DNA of 64,000 nucleotides, taken from positions 8,494,001 to 8,558,000 of the forward strand of contig NZ_CP107960.1 of NCBI RefSeq assembly GCF_036077095.1. The letters run 5' to 3'. This document shows positions 1 through 8,776 of this stretch, one piece after another; position 1 is the stretch's first letter, and the number at the start of each line of letters is the position of its first letter. The position numbers were made by a program, and so were the translations under genes. Source of the DNA: Streptomyces sp. NBC_00376 (GTDB lineage: Bacteria > Actinomycetota > Actinomycetes > Streptomycetales > Streptomycetaceae). Under the pieces are notes generated by a model. The model was given only the letters and a program-made list of their open reading frames with translations. It was not told where the DNA came from and did no database searches.

Positions 1-444
1 CGGCACTGACGCCATCGCGCACCCCTCGATCACGGAGCCGAAACAAGACGCCGCATACCTCCCTCATGCCGAGCTAGACCATGCCTGACCAGCAGAAATC
101 AAGCGATCACGTTCGGTTGGGATACGGACTTTCAGAACAGGCCCAGGTGGCCGGTGAGTTCCACCAGACATGTGGATGCGCGGAATGCGTGGATGAACTG
201 CTGGGTTCTGGGCGAGCAATCCGCACCGATGGCGGGTGCTGAGGGACCTCGCCGACATGGTCGACCGACTGGGAGCAGTGGATCCGCTCCGAGTGTGGCG
301 GGCATTCGCCATGGCGGACATCCGCCCTACTCGGTCCGTTGATCCTGCCCGGACCCAACTGCGAGATTGGCCAGGCGGCTCAGGTGTTCTCGTGCCTGCG
401 GGTTTGGCCGCACTGTTCTGTTTCACTCCTTGGTTAGGAGCACG
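1..444. other. Leader region without a recognisable gene
   Basis: No reading frame here has a convincing start, ribosome binding site and family resemblance. The short frames on both strands overlap one another and look like chance frames in GC-rich DNA. The last 80 bases carry the upstream signals of the protease gene that starts at 445. Confidence 0.6.
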
Positions 445-3400
445 ATGGCGCGACGAAGACGAACAGGTGCGATTGCCGCGGCGTCGGCCGTGTTGATCGC
501 CGCGGCGCTGATTGCGCCTGCGGCCGCAGCCGCCGACCCGACCAACCGGACTGGCTCCGGGAGCGCTGGCGCGAGCAAGGCCGAGCCCGCTGATCCCGAC
601 GGGCCACAGGGGCCGGGTCGGTCGCCCCTTGCTGGGCTCGACGACCGGGCCGGGCGCGACAACCCCGACTCGATCTACAAGGCGGGGAAGACCGACGAGT
701 TTCAGCCGCTGACCGACGAATTGCTGTCGGATACTGCGGCCGAGAAGCTGGGCAACGCCGACACCAGGCTGCTGCAGCAGGCGCAGGCGTCGAAGAAGAA
801 GTCTGTCACGGTGTTGATGCTGGCCCGGAAGGGCGCGACCGAGGACGTCGTCGCCGCGGTGGAGAAGGCCGGCGGGACTGTCGGGTCGGTGACCGGAAAG
901 GTCGGCTACGTCCGGGCGACCGTCCCGACCGACAGCGTGACCACCTTGGCCGGTCTTCGGTCGGTCGCGGCGATCGACCTGAACCGGACGTACAAGGTCC
1001 CGGGCCCGGATCTGGGCGCCGCGGGTGCGAGGAAGGCGGCAACGAAGGCCGCGGGGCCGACCGCGCCCGGCGCGAACACGCCCGCCGACAACCCGTACCT
1101 ACCGATCAACGAGACCGGCGCCGAGGCCTTCGTCAAGGACAACCCGGCCTGGGACGGGCGCGGCACGGTCGTCGGCGTGCTGGACACCGGCGTCGACGTC
1201 GAGCATCCCGCGCTACAGACGACCAGCAACGGCAAGCCCAAGATTGTCGATTGGGTAACCGAGACCGATCCGGTCACCGACCGCGACGGCAGCTGGGTGC
1301 GGATGTCCACCACCAAGACGGGTCCGACGTTCAGCTACCTGGGCAAGACCTGGACGATCCCGGAGGGCACGTTCCAATTCGGCGTGTTCTACGAGAATGC
1401 GACGGCCGGGAGCGACTTCGAGGGCGACCTCAACCGGGACGGCGACACCCTGGACTTCTACGGGGTTCTGTACGACCCGACCACACACAGGATCCGGGTC
1501 GACGGCAACAACAACCAGGACCTCACCGACGAGACACCGATGGCCCCGTTCGCGGTCGACCGCCAGGTCGGCCACATCGGGAGCGACGACCCCGCAACAC
1601 CGCAGAACGAGCGCATCCCGTTCGTCGTCGAGCACCGCGACAACGTCGATCTCTCCCCGCTCGGCGGCAGCAACGTCGGCAAGACCGCGAACTACGTGTC
1701 CATCGGGTTGCCGGTCGCCTCGCACGGCACCCATGTGGCGGGGATCACCGCCGGCACGTCGATGTTCGGCGGCCAGATGCACGGCGCCGCGCCGGGCGCG
1801 CAGATCGTGTCCGCCCGCGCCTGCACTTGGGGCGGTGGCTGCACCCAAGCGGCACTGACCGAGGGCATGATCGACCTGGTCACCAATCGCCATGTCGACG
1901 TCGTCAACCTTTCCATCGGTGGGCTTCCCGCATTGAACGACGGCTCCGACGTGATCGCCGCGCTCTACGACAAGCTGATCGACAACTACGGCGTGCAGAT
2001 CATCATCGCCGCCGGCAACGACGGCCTCGGCACCAACACCGTCAGCTCGCCGTCCGTGGCGGGCAAGGCCATCTCGGTCGCCGCGTCCGTCAGCTCCGAC
2101 ACCTGGTGGGCCGGCTACGGGTCGAAGGTCGCCACCAAGCAGGGCATCTTCGGCTTCTCCTCCCGCGGCCCCGCTGAGAACGGGGCGCTGGCACCGCAGG
2201 TGTCTGCGCCCGGCGCAGCCATCTCCTCGATCCCGATGCGGCTGTCCGGTGAAGCCGTCCCCGAGGCCGGGTATTCGCTGCCGACCGGGTACGGCATGGC
2301 CAACGGCACCTCCATGGCAGCCCCGCAGGTCGCCGGAGCAACGGCGCTGCTGCTATCGGCCGCCAAGGCCCATTCGCTGACGGTCAGCCCGGCGGCGCTG
2401 AAGACCGCTCTGGCCGGCACCGCCGACCCGATCCCCGGCGTCCCGACTGCCGCGCAGGGCGCCGGCATCATCGACACCGTCGCGGCCTGGAAGCAGCTCA
2501 GCGCCGGCATCAACACCAATGAGCTCACTGTGTCGGCTCCCGTTTGCAGTTCGCTGTCCGGCCTGCTCGCGACTCCGAACACCGGCGTCGGCATCTACAA
2601 CCGTTGTCTGCCAACGGAAGGCGGCCAGGTGACCGGTGCGCGGAAGACCTACAAGGTCAGCGTCACCCGGACCGGCGGTGCCGCAAGGAACGTCGTGCAC
2701 CGGATCGGTTGGATCGGCAACGACGGCACGTTCAGCGCCCGCGCGGCAATGCCCCTGAAGCTCGGAAAGGCTGCCGATATCACGGTCGCCGCGACCGCGA
2801 CGACCTCCGGCGTGCATAGCGCGATCCTGACCATTGACGACCCGGCGACGGGCGGCATCGACCAGTTCGTCGCCGTCACCGTGCTGGCGACCAAGCCGCT
2901 GGCCAAACCCGACTACGCGGTCACCAGTTCCGGCAAGCTCGGCCGAACCGGAACCACCTCGCTGCTGGTGCCCGTTCCCGAGGGCGTCGAAGCACTGCAG
3001 CTGACCCTGGGCGGGCTCGCCGACGGCAGCCAGGTCCGCGCATTGCCCATCGACCCCGACGGCATGCCCGCGGACTCCAACGCCAGTTCCCACTGCTACA
3101 CCAACTACACCGACCCGGCGAACTGCAACGCCACCGCACGACCGGTGTACCGACCCAAACCCGGCATCTGGGAGTTCGTGATCGAGTCTCGCAGGACGTC
3201 TCCGGTCGAACAGAACCCGTACACAGCGAAGGTTTCGCTGCAGGGCATGTCGTTCGATCCGGGGACCGTCACAGTCGACAAGGTGACGATGAACTCGCCG
3301 AAGAATGTCGGCTCGACGGGGACGAACACCTTTGGCCCCGCGATCGCCCACGTCGCAACTGGCGAGATCGGCGATGTCCGCAATTTGTTCTCGACGGTCT

Positions 3401-4851
3401 CGCAAGGCGAAATCACGTCCAACATGCTCTATGTTCCGCGTCAGACGACCCGGCTCGACGTGACGCTGACGCCCAGAGAAGCTGCCGATCTGGACTTCTA
3501 CGTGTATTTCAACGGCAGGCCTATAGGCCAGAGCACTACGACCGGGGACTTGCCCGAGCACATCGTCATCGATGATCCACAGCCGGGTACGTACTTCATC
3601 GTGGTCGCGGGAGTCGCCGTGCCCGGAGACAACGTCACGTTCGACTACCACCAAGAGATGTACTCGAAGGGCCTCGGCACGATTACGCCGAAATCCGACG
3701 CGAAGTACAAGGTTGCCACGGGCCAGTCGATGCCGGTCGACGGGGCAGTGGTCGTAAGCGCTCGGCAGTTGACCAAGGATCCCATGGTCGGCCGGGCCAG
3801 AGTGGCCAACAAGTACGGCACGATCATCGGGGCGGCGGACGTCAAGATCACCACTGTTGATGTCCCCCAACTCGATCTGGTCGGGTGGACCCCGCCATTC
3901 GTCGGCGCGGCTCTCAACGAGAGCGGCGTAGTCGCGGGGGATCGCCAGTACAACTCCAGGATGACGCCGACCATCTGGACGGCTGCCGACGGGTTCACCA
4001 ACCTGGATCTTGCCGGGGGCAGGTACGGATCGGCTCTGGACCTGAATGACGGCCAGATCGCCGTCGGTATCGCGACGGACAGTGCATTGCATTATCTTCC
4101 CGCCCAATGGGCCAAGGATGGATCGCTCACCGTGCTCGGCGTCCCGGATTGGCGGCCCTATTCCAGCGGCTATGCGACCGCCGTGAACAACAAGGGGGTG
4201 GTCACCGGATTCTCCGAAGCAGTCGTCAAGGAGTCTGACGGCAAGAACCACAGCTACAGTGACGGGTTCGTGCGGACGCCGGATGGGCCGTTCAGCAAGC
4301 TGGCCCACCTGTCCTCGGATCTGACGGGAACTCAGCCGCGCGCCATCAACGATGCCGGAATGATCGTCGGTGCCTCGCGCACCGATGGCCATGTGCCGCA
4401 CGCGGTCACCTGGGATGCGACGTCAGGTGTTGTTCAGGATCTCGGCACGCTTCCGGGACAGTCTTCGGCCCAGGCGAACGATGTGAACGCCTCCGGGACT
4501 GTCGTGGGGACCAGCGGTGACGACGCGTTCGTGTGGACCAAGGCCGGCGGAATGCAGCGCCTTGCCGACTACGGATACAACGCGACCGGCGAGAAAGTCA
4601 CCGACGACGGGTGGATCCTCGGAACTGTCGAACTTTTCCCGGACGTTGCGGTGTCGGCGATGTGGGACCCGCAGGGACGGCTCTGGGATCTGTCCGGCAT
4701 GGTGCCGCTCTCTGCCGGTGATCGATTCACGCCGACCTACAGCTTCGACATCAACGATCACCACCAGCTGATGGTCTACGGCGAGGGCGGCCCGAACGCC
4801 GCCTGGTCCAGCTCGGTGATGCTGAGGATCCCGGCAGGTCTGGGCAACTAG
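445..4851 (+). CDS. Secreted S8 (subtilisin-type) serine protease with C-terminal HAF repeats
   Basis: This is a 1468-residue exported serine protease. The ATG at 445 follows TTAGGAG and gives an arginine-rich n-region and an alanine-rich hydrophobic stretch ending about residue 30, a typical Sec signal; the frame stays open to a TTG at 367 that would spoil this signal. The catalytic triad is visible as Asp247 in VLDTGVD, His427 in SHGTHVAG and Ser623 in NGTSMAAP. The long Asp-to-His spacing indicates an inserted domain. Residues about 700-1150 look like beta-rich accessory domains, and about 1150-1460 contain the repeated 'AINDAGMIVG', 'DVNASGTVVG' pattern of extracellular HAF repeats. The region between signal and catalytic domain probably holds an inhibitor-type propeptide. 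It is monocistronic, with a strong hairpin 14 bases after the stop. The substrate is unknown. Confidence 0.93.
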   Translation: MARRRRTGAIAAASAVLIAAALIAPAAAAADPTNRTGSGSAGASKAEPADPDGPQGPGRSPLAGLDDRAGRDNPDSIYKAGKTDEFQPLTDELLSDTAAEKLGNADTRLLQQAQASKKKSVTVLMLARKGATEDVVAAVEKAGGTVGSVTGKVGYVRATVPTDSVTTLAGLRSVAAIDLNRTYKVPGPDLGAAGARKAATKAAGPTAPGANTPADNPYLPINETGAEAFVKDNPAWDGRGTVVGVLDTGVDVEHPALQTTSNGKPKIVDWVTETDPVTDRDGSWVRMSTTKTGPTFSYLGKTWTIPEGTFQFGVFYENATAGSDFEGDLNRDGDTLDFYGVLYDPTTHRIRVDGNNNQDLTDETPMAPFAVDRQVGHIGSDDPATPQNERIPFVVEHRDNVDLSPLGGSNVGKTANYVSIGLPVASHGTHVAGITAGTSMFGGQMHGAAPGAQIVSARACTWGGGCTQAALTEGMIDLVTNRHVDVVNLSIGGLPALNDGSDVIAALYDKLIDNYGVQIIIAAGNDGLGTNTVSSPSVAGKAISVAASVSSDTWWAGYGSKVATKQGIFGFSSRGPAENGALAPQVSAPGAAISSIPMRLSGEAVPEAGYSLPTGYGMANGTSMAAPQVAGATALLLSAAKAHSLTVSPAALKTALAGTADPIPGVPTAAQGAGIIDTVAAWKQLSAGINTNELTVSAPVCSSLSGLLATPNTGVGIYNRCLPTEGGQVTGARKTYKVSVTRTGGAARNVVHRIGWIGNDGTFSARAAMPLKLGKAADITVAATATTSGVHSAILTIDDPATGGIDQFVAVTVLATKPLAKPDYAVTSSGKLGRTGTTSLLVPVPEGVEALQLTLGGLADGSQVRALPIDPDGMPADSNASSHCYTNYTDPANCNATARPVYRPKPGIWEFVIESRRTSPVEQNPYTAKVSLQGMSFDPGTVTVDKVTMNSPKNVGSTGTNTFGPAIAHVATGEIGDVRNLFSTVSQGEITSNMLYVPRQTTRLDVTLTPREAADLDFYVYFNGRPIGQSTTTGDLPEHIVIDDPQPGTYFIVVAGVAVPGDNVTFDYHQEMYSKGLGTITPKSDAKYKVATGQSMPVDGAVVVSARQLTKDPMVGRARVANKYGTIIGAADVKITTVDVPQLDLVGWTPPFVGAALNESGVVAGDRQYNSRMTPTIWTAADGFTNLDLAGGRYGSALDLNDGQIAVGIATDSALHYLPAQWAKDGSLTVLGVPDWRPYSSGYATAVNNKGVVTGFSEAVVKESDGKNHSYSDGFVRTPDGPFSKLAHLSSDLTGTQPRAINDAGMIVGASRTDGHVPHAVTWDATSGVVQDLGTLPGQSSAQANDVNASGTVVGTSGDDAFVWTKAGGMQRLADYGYNATGEKVTDDGWILGTVELFPDVAVSAMWDPQGRLWDLSGMVPLSAGDRFTPTYSFDINDHHQLMVYGEGGPNAAWSSSVMLRIPAGLGN

Positions 4852-4865
4852 GCCCCGGCGCCACC

Positions 4866-4907
4866 TCGTCCCGTCGGGCCACCGCAGTCGGCGGCCCGAC
4901 GGGACGA
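4866..4907 (+). terminator. Strong hairpin terminator of the protease gene
   Basis: A perfect 15-bp inverted repeat (arms 4866-4880 and 4893-4907, GC-rich, 12-base loop) starts 14 bases after the protease stop codon. It lacks a long T-run, as is usual for Streptomyces hairpin terminators. Confidence 0.85.
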
Positions 4908-4980
4908 AGGCGTTCAAAGCCGGCCCCGGTCCCGCGCGTGCCAGCCGAGCAACACCCGGGATTCGGCGCCGGCCAGATCC

Positions 4981-5023
4981 ATCAGCCTGCGGACCCTGCG
5001 CACAGCATGGTCCGCAGGCTGAT
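4981..5023. repeat. Second perfect 15-bp inverted repeat
   Basis: The arms 4981-4995 and 5009-5023 are perfect reverse complements around a 13-base loop. It lies 73 bases after the protease terminator and overlaps the possible ATG (5007) of the following broken gene. It could be a terminator for the opposite strand, a protein-binding site or a mobile-element end. Confidence 0.7.
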
Positions 5024-5461
5024 CTCCAGTCGGGAAGCGACCGCGGCATCGCTCCTCCCGAGTCCAGGCCTGGGCGACGAGGCGCTGCTCGATCAAGCGT
5101 TGGAAGGGCTCGCTCTACTGGAAAGGGCGGTCAAAGCAGGCGAACAGGAACGCACTCAGATGCACCGACGGCTCGACCGTCTCGAACGTCAGTTGGGAGT
5201 GCTGCTCGCGGCGCACACCGAAAACAGAATCGACCTCGCCGGGACACAGCACTGCGAGCATCAGGGCCTGGCGAGGCGTACATCGAACAGACCATGTACG
5301 CCTTCGCCCGCCGCTACGCCGAACGGTGCGACCTCGTGTCGCACCGACAGAACCGCGAACGCGGGCCGAAGCTCAACACCACTCGGCAAGGGATGGACGG
5401 ACATCCGGAGCCGGCCGCCGCTGTGATCCGCTTCCACGACGCGGAGGAGCCGCGGCAGTGA
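5007..5461 (+). pseudogene. Frameshifted gene of unknown function with coiled-coil segment
   Basis: I do not recognise the family. The frame from 5007 gives a heptad-rich helix (LERAVKAGEQERTQMHRRL and following LERQLGVLLAAHTENR) that looks like real coding sequence. After about 5240 the plausible frame moves to one ending at the TGA at 5459-5461, containing AYIEQTMYAFARRYAERCD and VIRFHDAEEPRQ. The two parts are out of frame with each other, so this looks like one gene broken by a frameshift. The start is uncertain. Confidence 0.4.
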
Positions 5462-5529
5462 GCGCCGGACTCCTCTTCCACCGCCCCGGCGACGGCTACC
5501 GTGGTGGTAGACGCCGCCAGGAGGCGCCG

Positions 5530-5813
5530 ATGAGCGTGCAGCCCGAGGAACACCCCGCCCCGCCGACTTCGGCCACCGCCGCCCAGCTGCGCGCGGATCG
5601 CCGCGCCGGGGCGTGGGTACCGCGTTCGAGCAGGACTGGGCACGGGTGTTGGAGGATGCCCGGCAGGGTTAGAGCCTCGCCCCGCTGTACGGGGTCGTGG
5701 ACACGTGGCGGGTCCGGCTCGCCGCGGCCCCGGCTGTGGACGCGTTCCTGGAGGGAGGTTGCGACGACTCCGACGGCATGGACCTGGACCAGGTCCTCGG
5801 TCCGCGTCCGTGA
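5530..5813 (+). pseudogene. DUF6247-like antitoxin, broken by frameshift and nonsense codon
   Basis: Starting at ATG 5530 the frame reads as an N-terminal HPAPPTSATAAQLRADRRAG stretch, then must shift to read AFEQDWARVLEDARQG, and then meets an in-frame TAG at 5670-5672 before SLAPLYGVVDTWRVRLAAAP. The order and spacing resemble small Streptomyces DUF6247 proteins, which often sit directly upstream of RelE-like toxins; that recognition is from memory of the family. The terminal TGA overlaps the GTG of the next gene (GTGA), the coupling expected of a toxin-antitoxin pair. Two independent lesions argue that it is dead. Confidence 0.55.
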
Positions 5814-6136
5814 GTGACCAGCTGTCCTGGTCCGAACGCCTGTCACCCCCTCCCGCGGCAGGCACTGTCGGTGAACTTCCCGATCACGCCCGCGAGACGC
5901 TCCGGGACGTCCTGGACATCGCCGGCCGCGACCTGTGGTCCTTCCCGCCGTTCGACCTGAGGACGTCCGTTCCGCTCGATGCCGATGCCGCAACCTCCTG
6001 TCGCAGCCGGTGGGCTGAAGTCGGGGGCAGCCTGATCTGGGTGATGCCGGGGAGGGTGAGAGCGGCCCTGACGAAGCCGGGCATCGAGCCGTGCCAGATT
6101 TGCAGGCCCGAGACGCGGCTGGATCGGTATGGCTGA
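5810..6136 (+). pseudogene. RelE-like toxin with replaced C-terminus
   Basis: The GTG at 5810 overlaps the preceding stop by four bases. The first 60 residues (HARETLRDVLDIAGRD, WSFPPFD) resemble the N-terminal helices of Streptomyces RelE-type toxins found behind DUF6247 genes. From about base 6000 the sequence no longer fits the family: the usual beta-strand end with VxYxV and a catalytic Arg or Lys is missing, and an unrelated 45-residue tail runs to 6136. A small GC hairpin (6139-6154) follows. It was probably inactivated by a deletion or rearrangement. Confidence 0.45.
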
Positions 6137-6184
6137 GCGCCCCGGTTTCGGGGCAGGCTCCGAGGGGGACGGCGGGAGGCGTGG

Positions 6185-6526
6185 ATGGGCCTTGATGAAC
6201 TGCAGCAGCAGGCCATGCGAGTACATGATCTGTACGACCGGCTGAACCTGCGTGAACGGGGGCGGGTCTGGACGCGGGAAGAGTTCATGCTCGGTTTCAT
6301 GGGCGATGTCGGCGACCTGGCCAAGCTGGTCATGGCCGAAGAGGGAGCTCGGGACATGCCGGGCGGGCGAGCGGCACTGGAGCACGAGCTCGCGGACTGT
6401 CTGTGGTCGGTGCTCATCCTGGCTCGCCGCTTTGATGTCGATCTGGAGACCGCCTTTCGTCGCACGATGACTGAGCTTGAGACGGCGATCAGTACTCGGC
6501 TCGACGGCGATGAGGATCCACCGTGA
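6185..6526 (+). CDS. MazG-like nucleotide pyrophosphohydrolase
   Basis: A 113-residue all-helical protein starting at ATG 6185 behind GGGAGG. The pattern EEFMLGFMGDVGDLAKLV, then EHELADCLWSVLILARRFDVDLETAF matches the MazG-like fold, whose metal-binding acidic residues lie in EExxE...ExxD patterns. Here the first ExxE pair is less canonical (GDVGDLAK), so catalysis is not assured. Members hydrolyse nucleoside triphosphates to monophosphates plus pyrophosphate as a house-cleaning or stress function. It stands alone, downstream of a broken toxin-antitoxin pair. Confidence 0.7.
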   Translation: MGLDELQQQAMRVHDLYDRLNLRERGRVWTREEFMLGFMGDVGDLAKLVMAEEGARDMPGGRAALEHELADCLWSVLILARRFDVDLETAFRRTMTELETAISTRLDGDEDPP

Positions 6527-7387
6527 GCGCGAGGACCCGCTTCGGTCACAGGCGGGTGCAGGCCGTACGGACCGCCCGGCGCGCCTCGCGGGCGCCGGGC
6601 CGGCGGGAACGGTCCCGGGGACTTCCTGCGGGGCTGCTGTCGGTCACATGTGGTGAGCAGCGAGCATGCCGAGGTCTGCGGTGGCGGAATCAGGTCAAGA
6701 GCGCTTGGTGAGGACGATGTTGGCGCCGTGCTCCTTGTACTCCCAGGGGTGATCCAAGTGCGTGTGGGGCTGATGGTTCGGGCGAGGGCGGAGCCGCCGG
6801 TCCAGGAGGCGTACTGACGGACCAGGGGCGCCTCGCACCCCACCGGGCCGCCGTTGCTGTGCCGAAGCGCGAAGGCTGACACCAAGGTCGGCACTGACCT
6901 GGGGTTTCGCTTGACCGATGCACGGGAGTGGCGGGCCTGGCTTTCGCGGGCCCGCCCGGTGTCGCCCTGAGCGGTAGGCGCGGGGGAGAGGTGGACATGG
7001 TGCTTCTGCTCGCAGTGCCCGAACCAGATGCCGGCCCGGTTCACCACTCGGCTCAACCACGTCCTGGAACAGGGTGGGGCTCGCGCTGGCCGGGCGAGCC
7101 GGCGCCCGGTTGGCCGCCCAGCTGGGTTTCGAGGCGGCGACGAAGAACTTCACCGCCCGGGACTTGACCGGCGACCACGACGGCCGCAATTGCGCCGTCG
7201 TCCTGGGCGACGCCGTCGCCGAAGTCCTCAACAGCCGCGGCATTCTGATCGAGGTACAGCACCACCACCTCGAACCGCAGAAGTAGGCGTGCCCTGGACT
7301 GTCGCTAACAGCCCCGGACACCCCGCCATCAGCCATCCGTCGCCCCGCGAGCTCCATGCGGGGCGCCGCTTGCCGCAGGGACGACCC
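6527..7387. other. Gap with no identified intact gene; one coding-like tail
   Basis: Most of this stretch shows no supported gene. On the plus strand, 7074-7286 (GTG start, TAG stop, 70 residues including LGFEAATKNFTARDLTGDHDG and VLNSRGILIEVQ) reads like genuine coding sequence with several helices, but I do not recognise it and it has no clear ribosome binding site; it may be the end of a truncated gene. On the minus strand a frame ending at 6695 with a HPWEYKEHGANIVLTKRS tail is also suggestive. Neither can be assigned. Confidence 0.4.
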
Positions 7388-7750
7388 ATGACCGCCGATC
7401 CGTACAGCGCCGCGCTCCCGCTCCCGCGGGAGACCCTCTCCCGCGGGAGACCCTCTCCGTCATCCGTCTGCTGGAGACGTTCGGAGAAGCCCGACCCCTC
7501 GGGCCTCCGACCCCGGACGAGCGGCACAAGACACTGCTGCGCACCGCCGAGCTGCTGGACCGCCTCGCTCTCACCGAACCGGGCGACCGCGCTCTGGACA
7601 TCGCGGCCAGCCGCGCCGGGAACGAGCCGGCAGCCTTCGACCGCCTGAACAACACCGAAGGCAACGCGGGCAAGGGGGACGTCGGGCACGTACACCAGGC
7701 GCGCATACGCCGTGTGGATCGCGCATCCTCGCGAGCTGCCGGACTGACCA
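7388..7750 (+). pseudogene. Small conserved-type protein broken by a 17-bp tandem duplication
   Basis: The ATG at 7388 opens a frame that derails 13 codons in, where a 17-bp unit is present twice. Removing one copy restores a continuous frame: LPRETLSVIRLLETFGEA, then TPDERHKTLLRTAELLDRLA and AASRAGNEPAAFDRLN. This looks like a short helical Streptomyces protein of unknown function. Its original stop cannot be placed, because the restored frame runs on into transposase debris after about 7715. Confidence 0.5.
7421..7458. repeat. 17-bp tandem duplication
   Basis: Bases 7421-7458 have an exact period of 17 (unit ctcccgcgggagaccct, two full copies plus four bases). The unit contains its own GC palindrome (CTCCCGCGGGAG), a plausible hotspot for replication slippage. 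The duplication puts the host gene out of frame. Confidence 0.9.
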
Positions 7751-7950
7751 GACCACGCCGTAGCGGCTCTGAAAGCCCGTACGACGCGGCAGGAAGGAGT
7801 CCGCCGCTGGGACCGCATCGTCGAGCGGCCTCGCCGCCACGGCTGCTGCGTCCAGCCGATGTCGCGTACTTCCAGGCCGTCCGCGCAGGCCACGTACGAG
7901 ATCCGGTCCGACCTTGTCGCGGTCGCCAAGTGCGCCGCGTTCCTCCTCAG

Positions 7951-8100
7951 GACTTCGACGCCGTCACCGCCGGACTCACGCACGAGTGGAGACCGGGGAA
8001 GGTCGAAGGCAGCGTCAACCACGTGAAAACGATCAAGCGAGCCATGTACGGACGGGCCTCGTTCCGACTTCTTCGGATCCGAATCCCCACCCGGTCGTGA
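7951..8100 (+). pseudogene. ISL3-family transposase, C-terminal remnant
   Basis: The frame ending at the TGA at 8098-8100 contains GLTHEWRPGKVEGSVNHVK, then TIKRAMYGRASFRLLR. This is the conserved end of ISL3 transposases, where the glutamate in VEG is the last residue of the DDE triad. Everything upstream of about 7951 is missing or unrelated. No terminal repeats were found. Confidence 0.7.
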
Positions 8101-8133
8101 TCCGGCCCGCTGCTCGGCGTCTGCGGCTGCAGG

Positions 8134-8631
8134 TCAGAGCTGACCACTGATCCGTCCAGCCAGCCCTTCGAAGAACTCTCGGAGGTTGGCGGCGGCAAGG
8201 TCGAACTGGTCGAACCATGAGGCGGTGGTGGACCTCCAAACCCGCCCGGAGCCTGCCAGCGCGAACAGATGGCCACCGCCATCGCCGGCGAACACCAGGG
8301 CAGGCTCTTCTCCGTCGATCTGGACGGCCCCGTACTCGCGGAAGTCGCTTGCGACCGTTGAGGCTGGGTGGACGAAGTAGCCGCTGTCCACATCAGGCAG
8401 GGAGACCTCGCCGATCACCCAGTACATCGTCGTCAAGTCCGAGGGTGTCGGTGTCAGTTCCACGAGCTTTTCCGTCGCCCCATGGCTCTCGTTCGTCGCC
8501 CGCGCGACCACGTTCCTAGCGGGCGGGAAGCCGTGCCGCGCCTGGAACGACTGCATCAGTTTCGTGAGTGCCGCGTCCGTCTGCTCGCACCAGCCGCGGA
8601 CCCATTCGGCTTCAAGCTGTTCATCAGCCAC
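8134..8631 (-). CDS. SMI1/KNR4 (SUKH)-like protein
   Basis: I place the start at the GTG at 8631, six bases after AGAGG, giving 165 residues; the frame is open to an ATG at 8685. The C-terminal half (EPALVFAGDGGGHLFAL, SGRVWRSTTASWFDQF, LREFFEGLAGR) matches the SUKH fold, where a Phe/Ala-G-D-GGG strand is followed by a W-containing helix. SUKH proteins serve as immunity proteins to nuclease toxins or as general binding modules. No toxin gene is adjacent, so its partner is unknown. Confidence 0.65.
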   Translation of the reverse strand: MADEQLEAEWVRGWCEQTDAALTKLMQSFQARHGFPPARNVVARATNESHGATEKLVELTPTPSDLTTMYWVIGEVSLPDVDSGYFVHPASTVASDFREYGAVQIDGEEPALVFAGDGGGHLFALAGSGRVWRSTTASWFDQFDLAAANLREFFEGLAGRISGQL

Positions 8632-8776
8632 GATCGACCTCTTCGCACCCAAGAGGACTCGCTTTCCGCGAGTCCGGAAGAACATACAGGAGTGTTCACG
8701 CCGATCCGGTCAGAGGCAGATTCAAGGAGTCCCAACAGCTTCCAGAACAGAGGTGGCGGCAACGCAGTGATCTTGC

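Noticed and set aside
367..444. Protease start at TTG 367
   Set aside because: The ATG at 445 has a ribosome binding site and leaves a proper signal peptide; the extension would bury it.
2353..4401. Very long minus-strand frame (682 codons) opposite the protease gene
   Set aside because: It lies fully inside the protease gene, has low-complexity Arg/Gly/Val content and no family match. It is a GC-driven shadow.
5884..7056. Long minus-strand frame of 390 codons across the RelE and MazG region
   Set aside because: Its sequence is serine/arginine/proline-rich and it overlaps better-supported plus-strand genes. No domain was recognisable.
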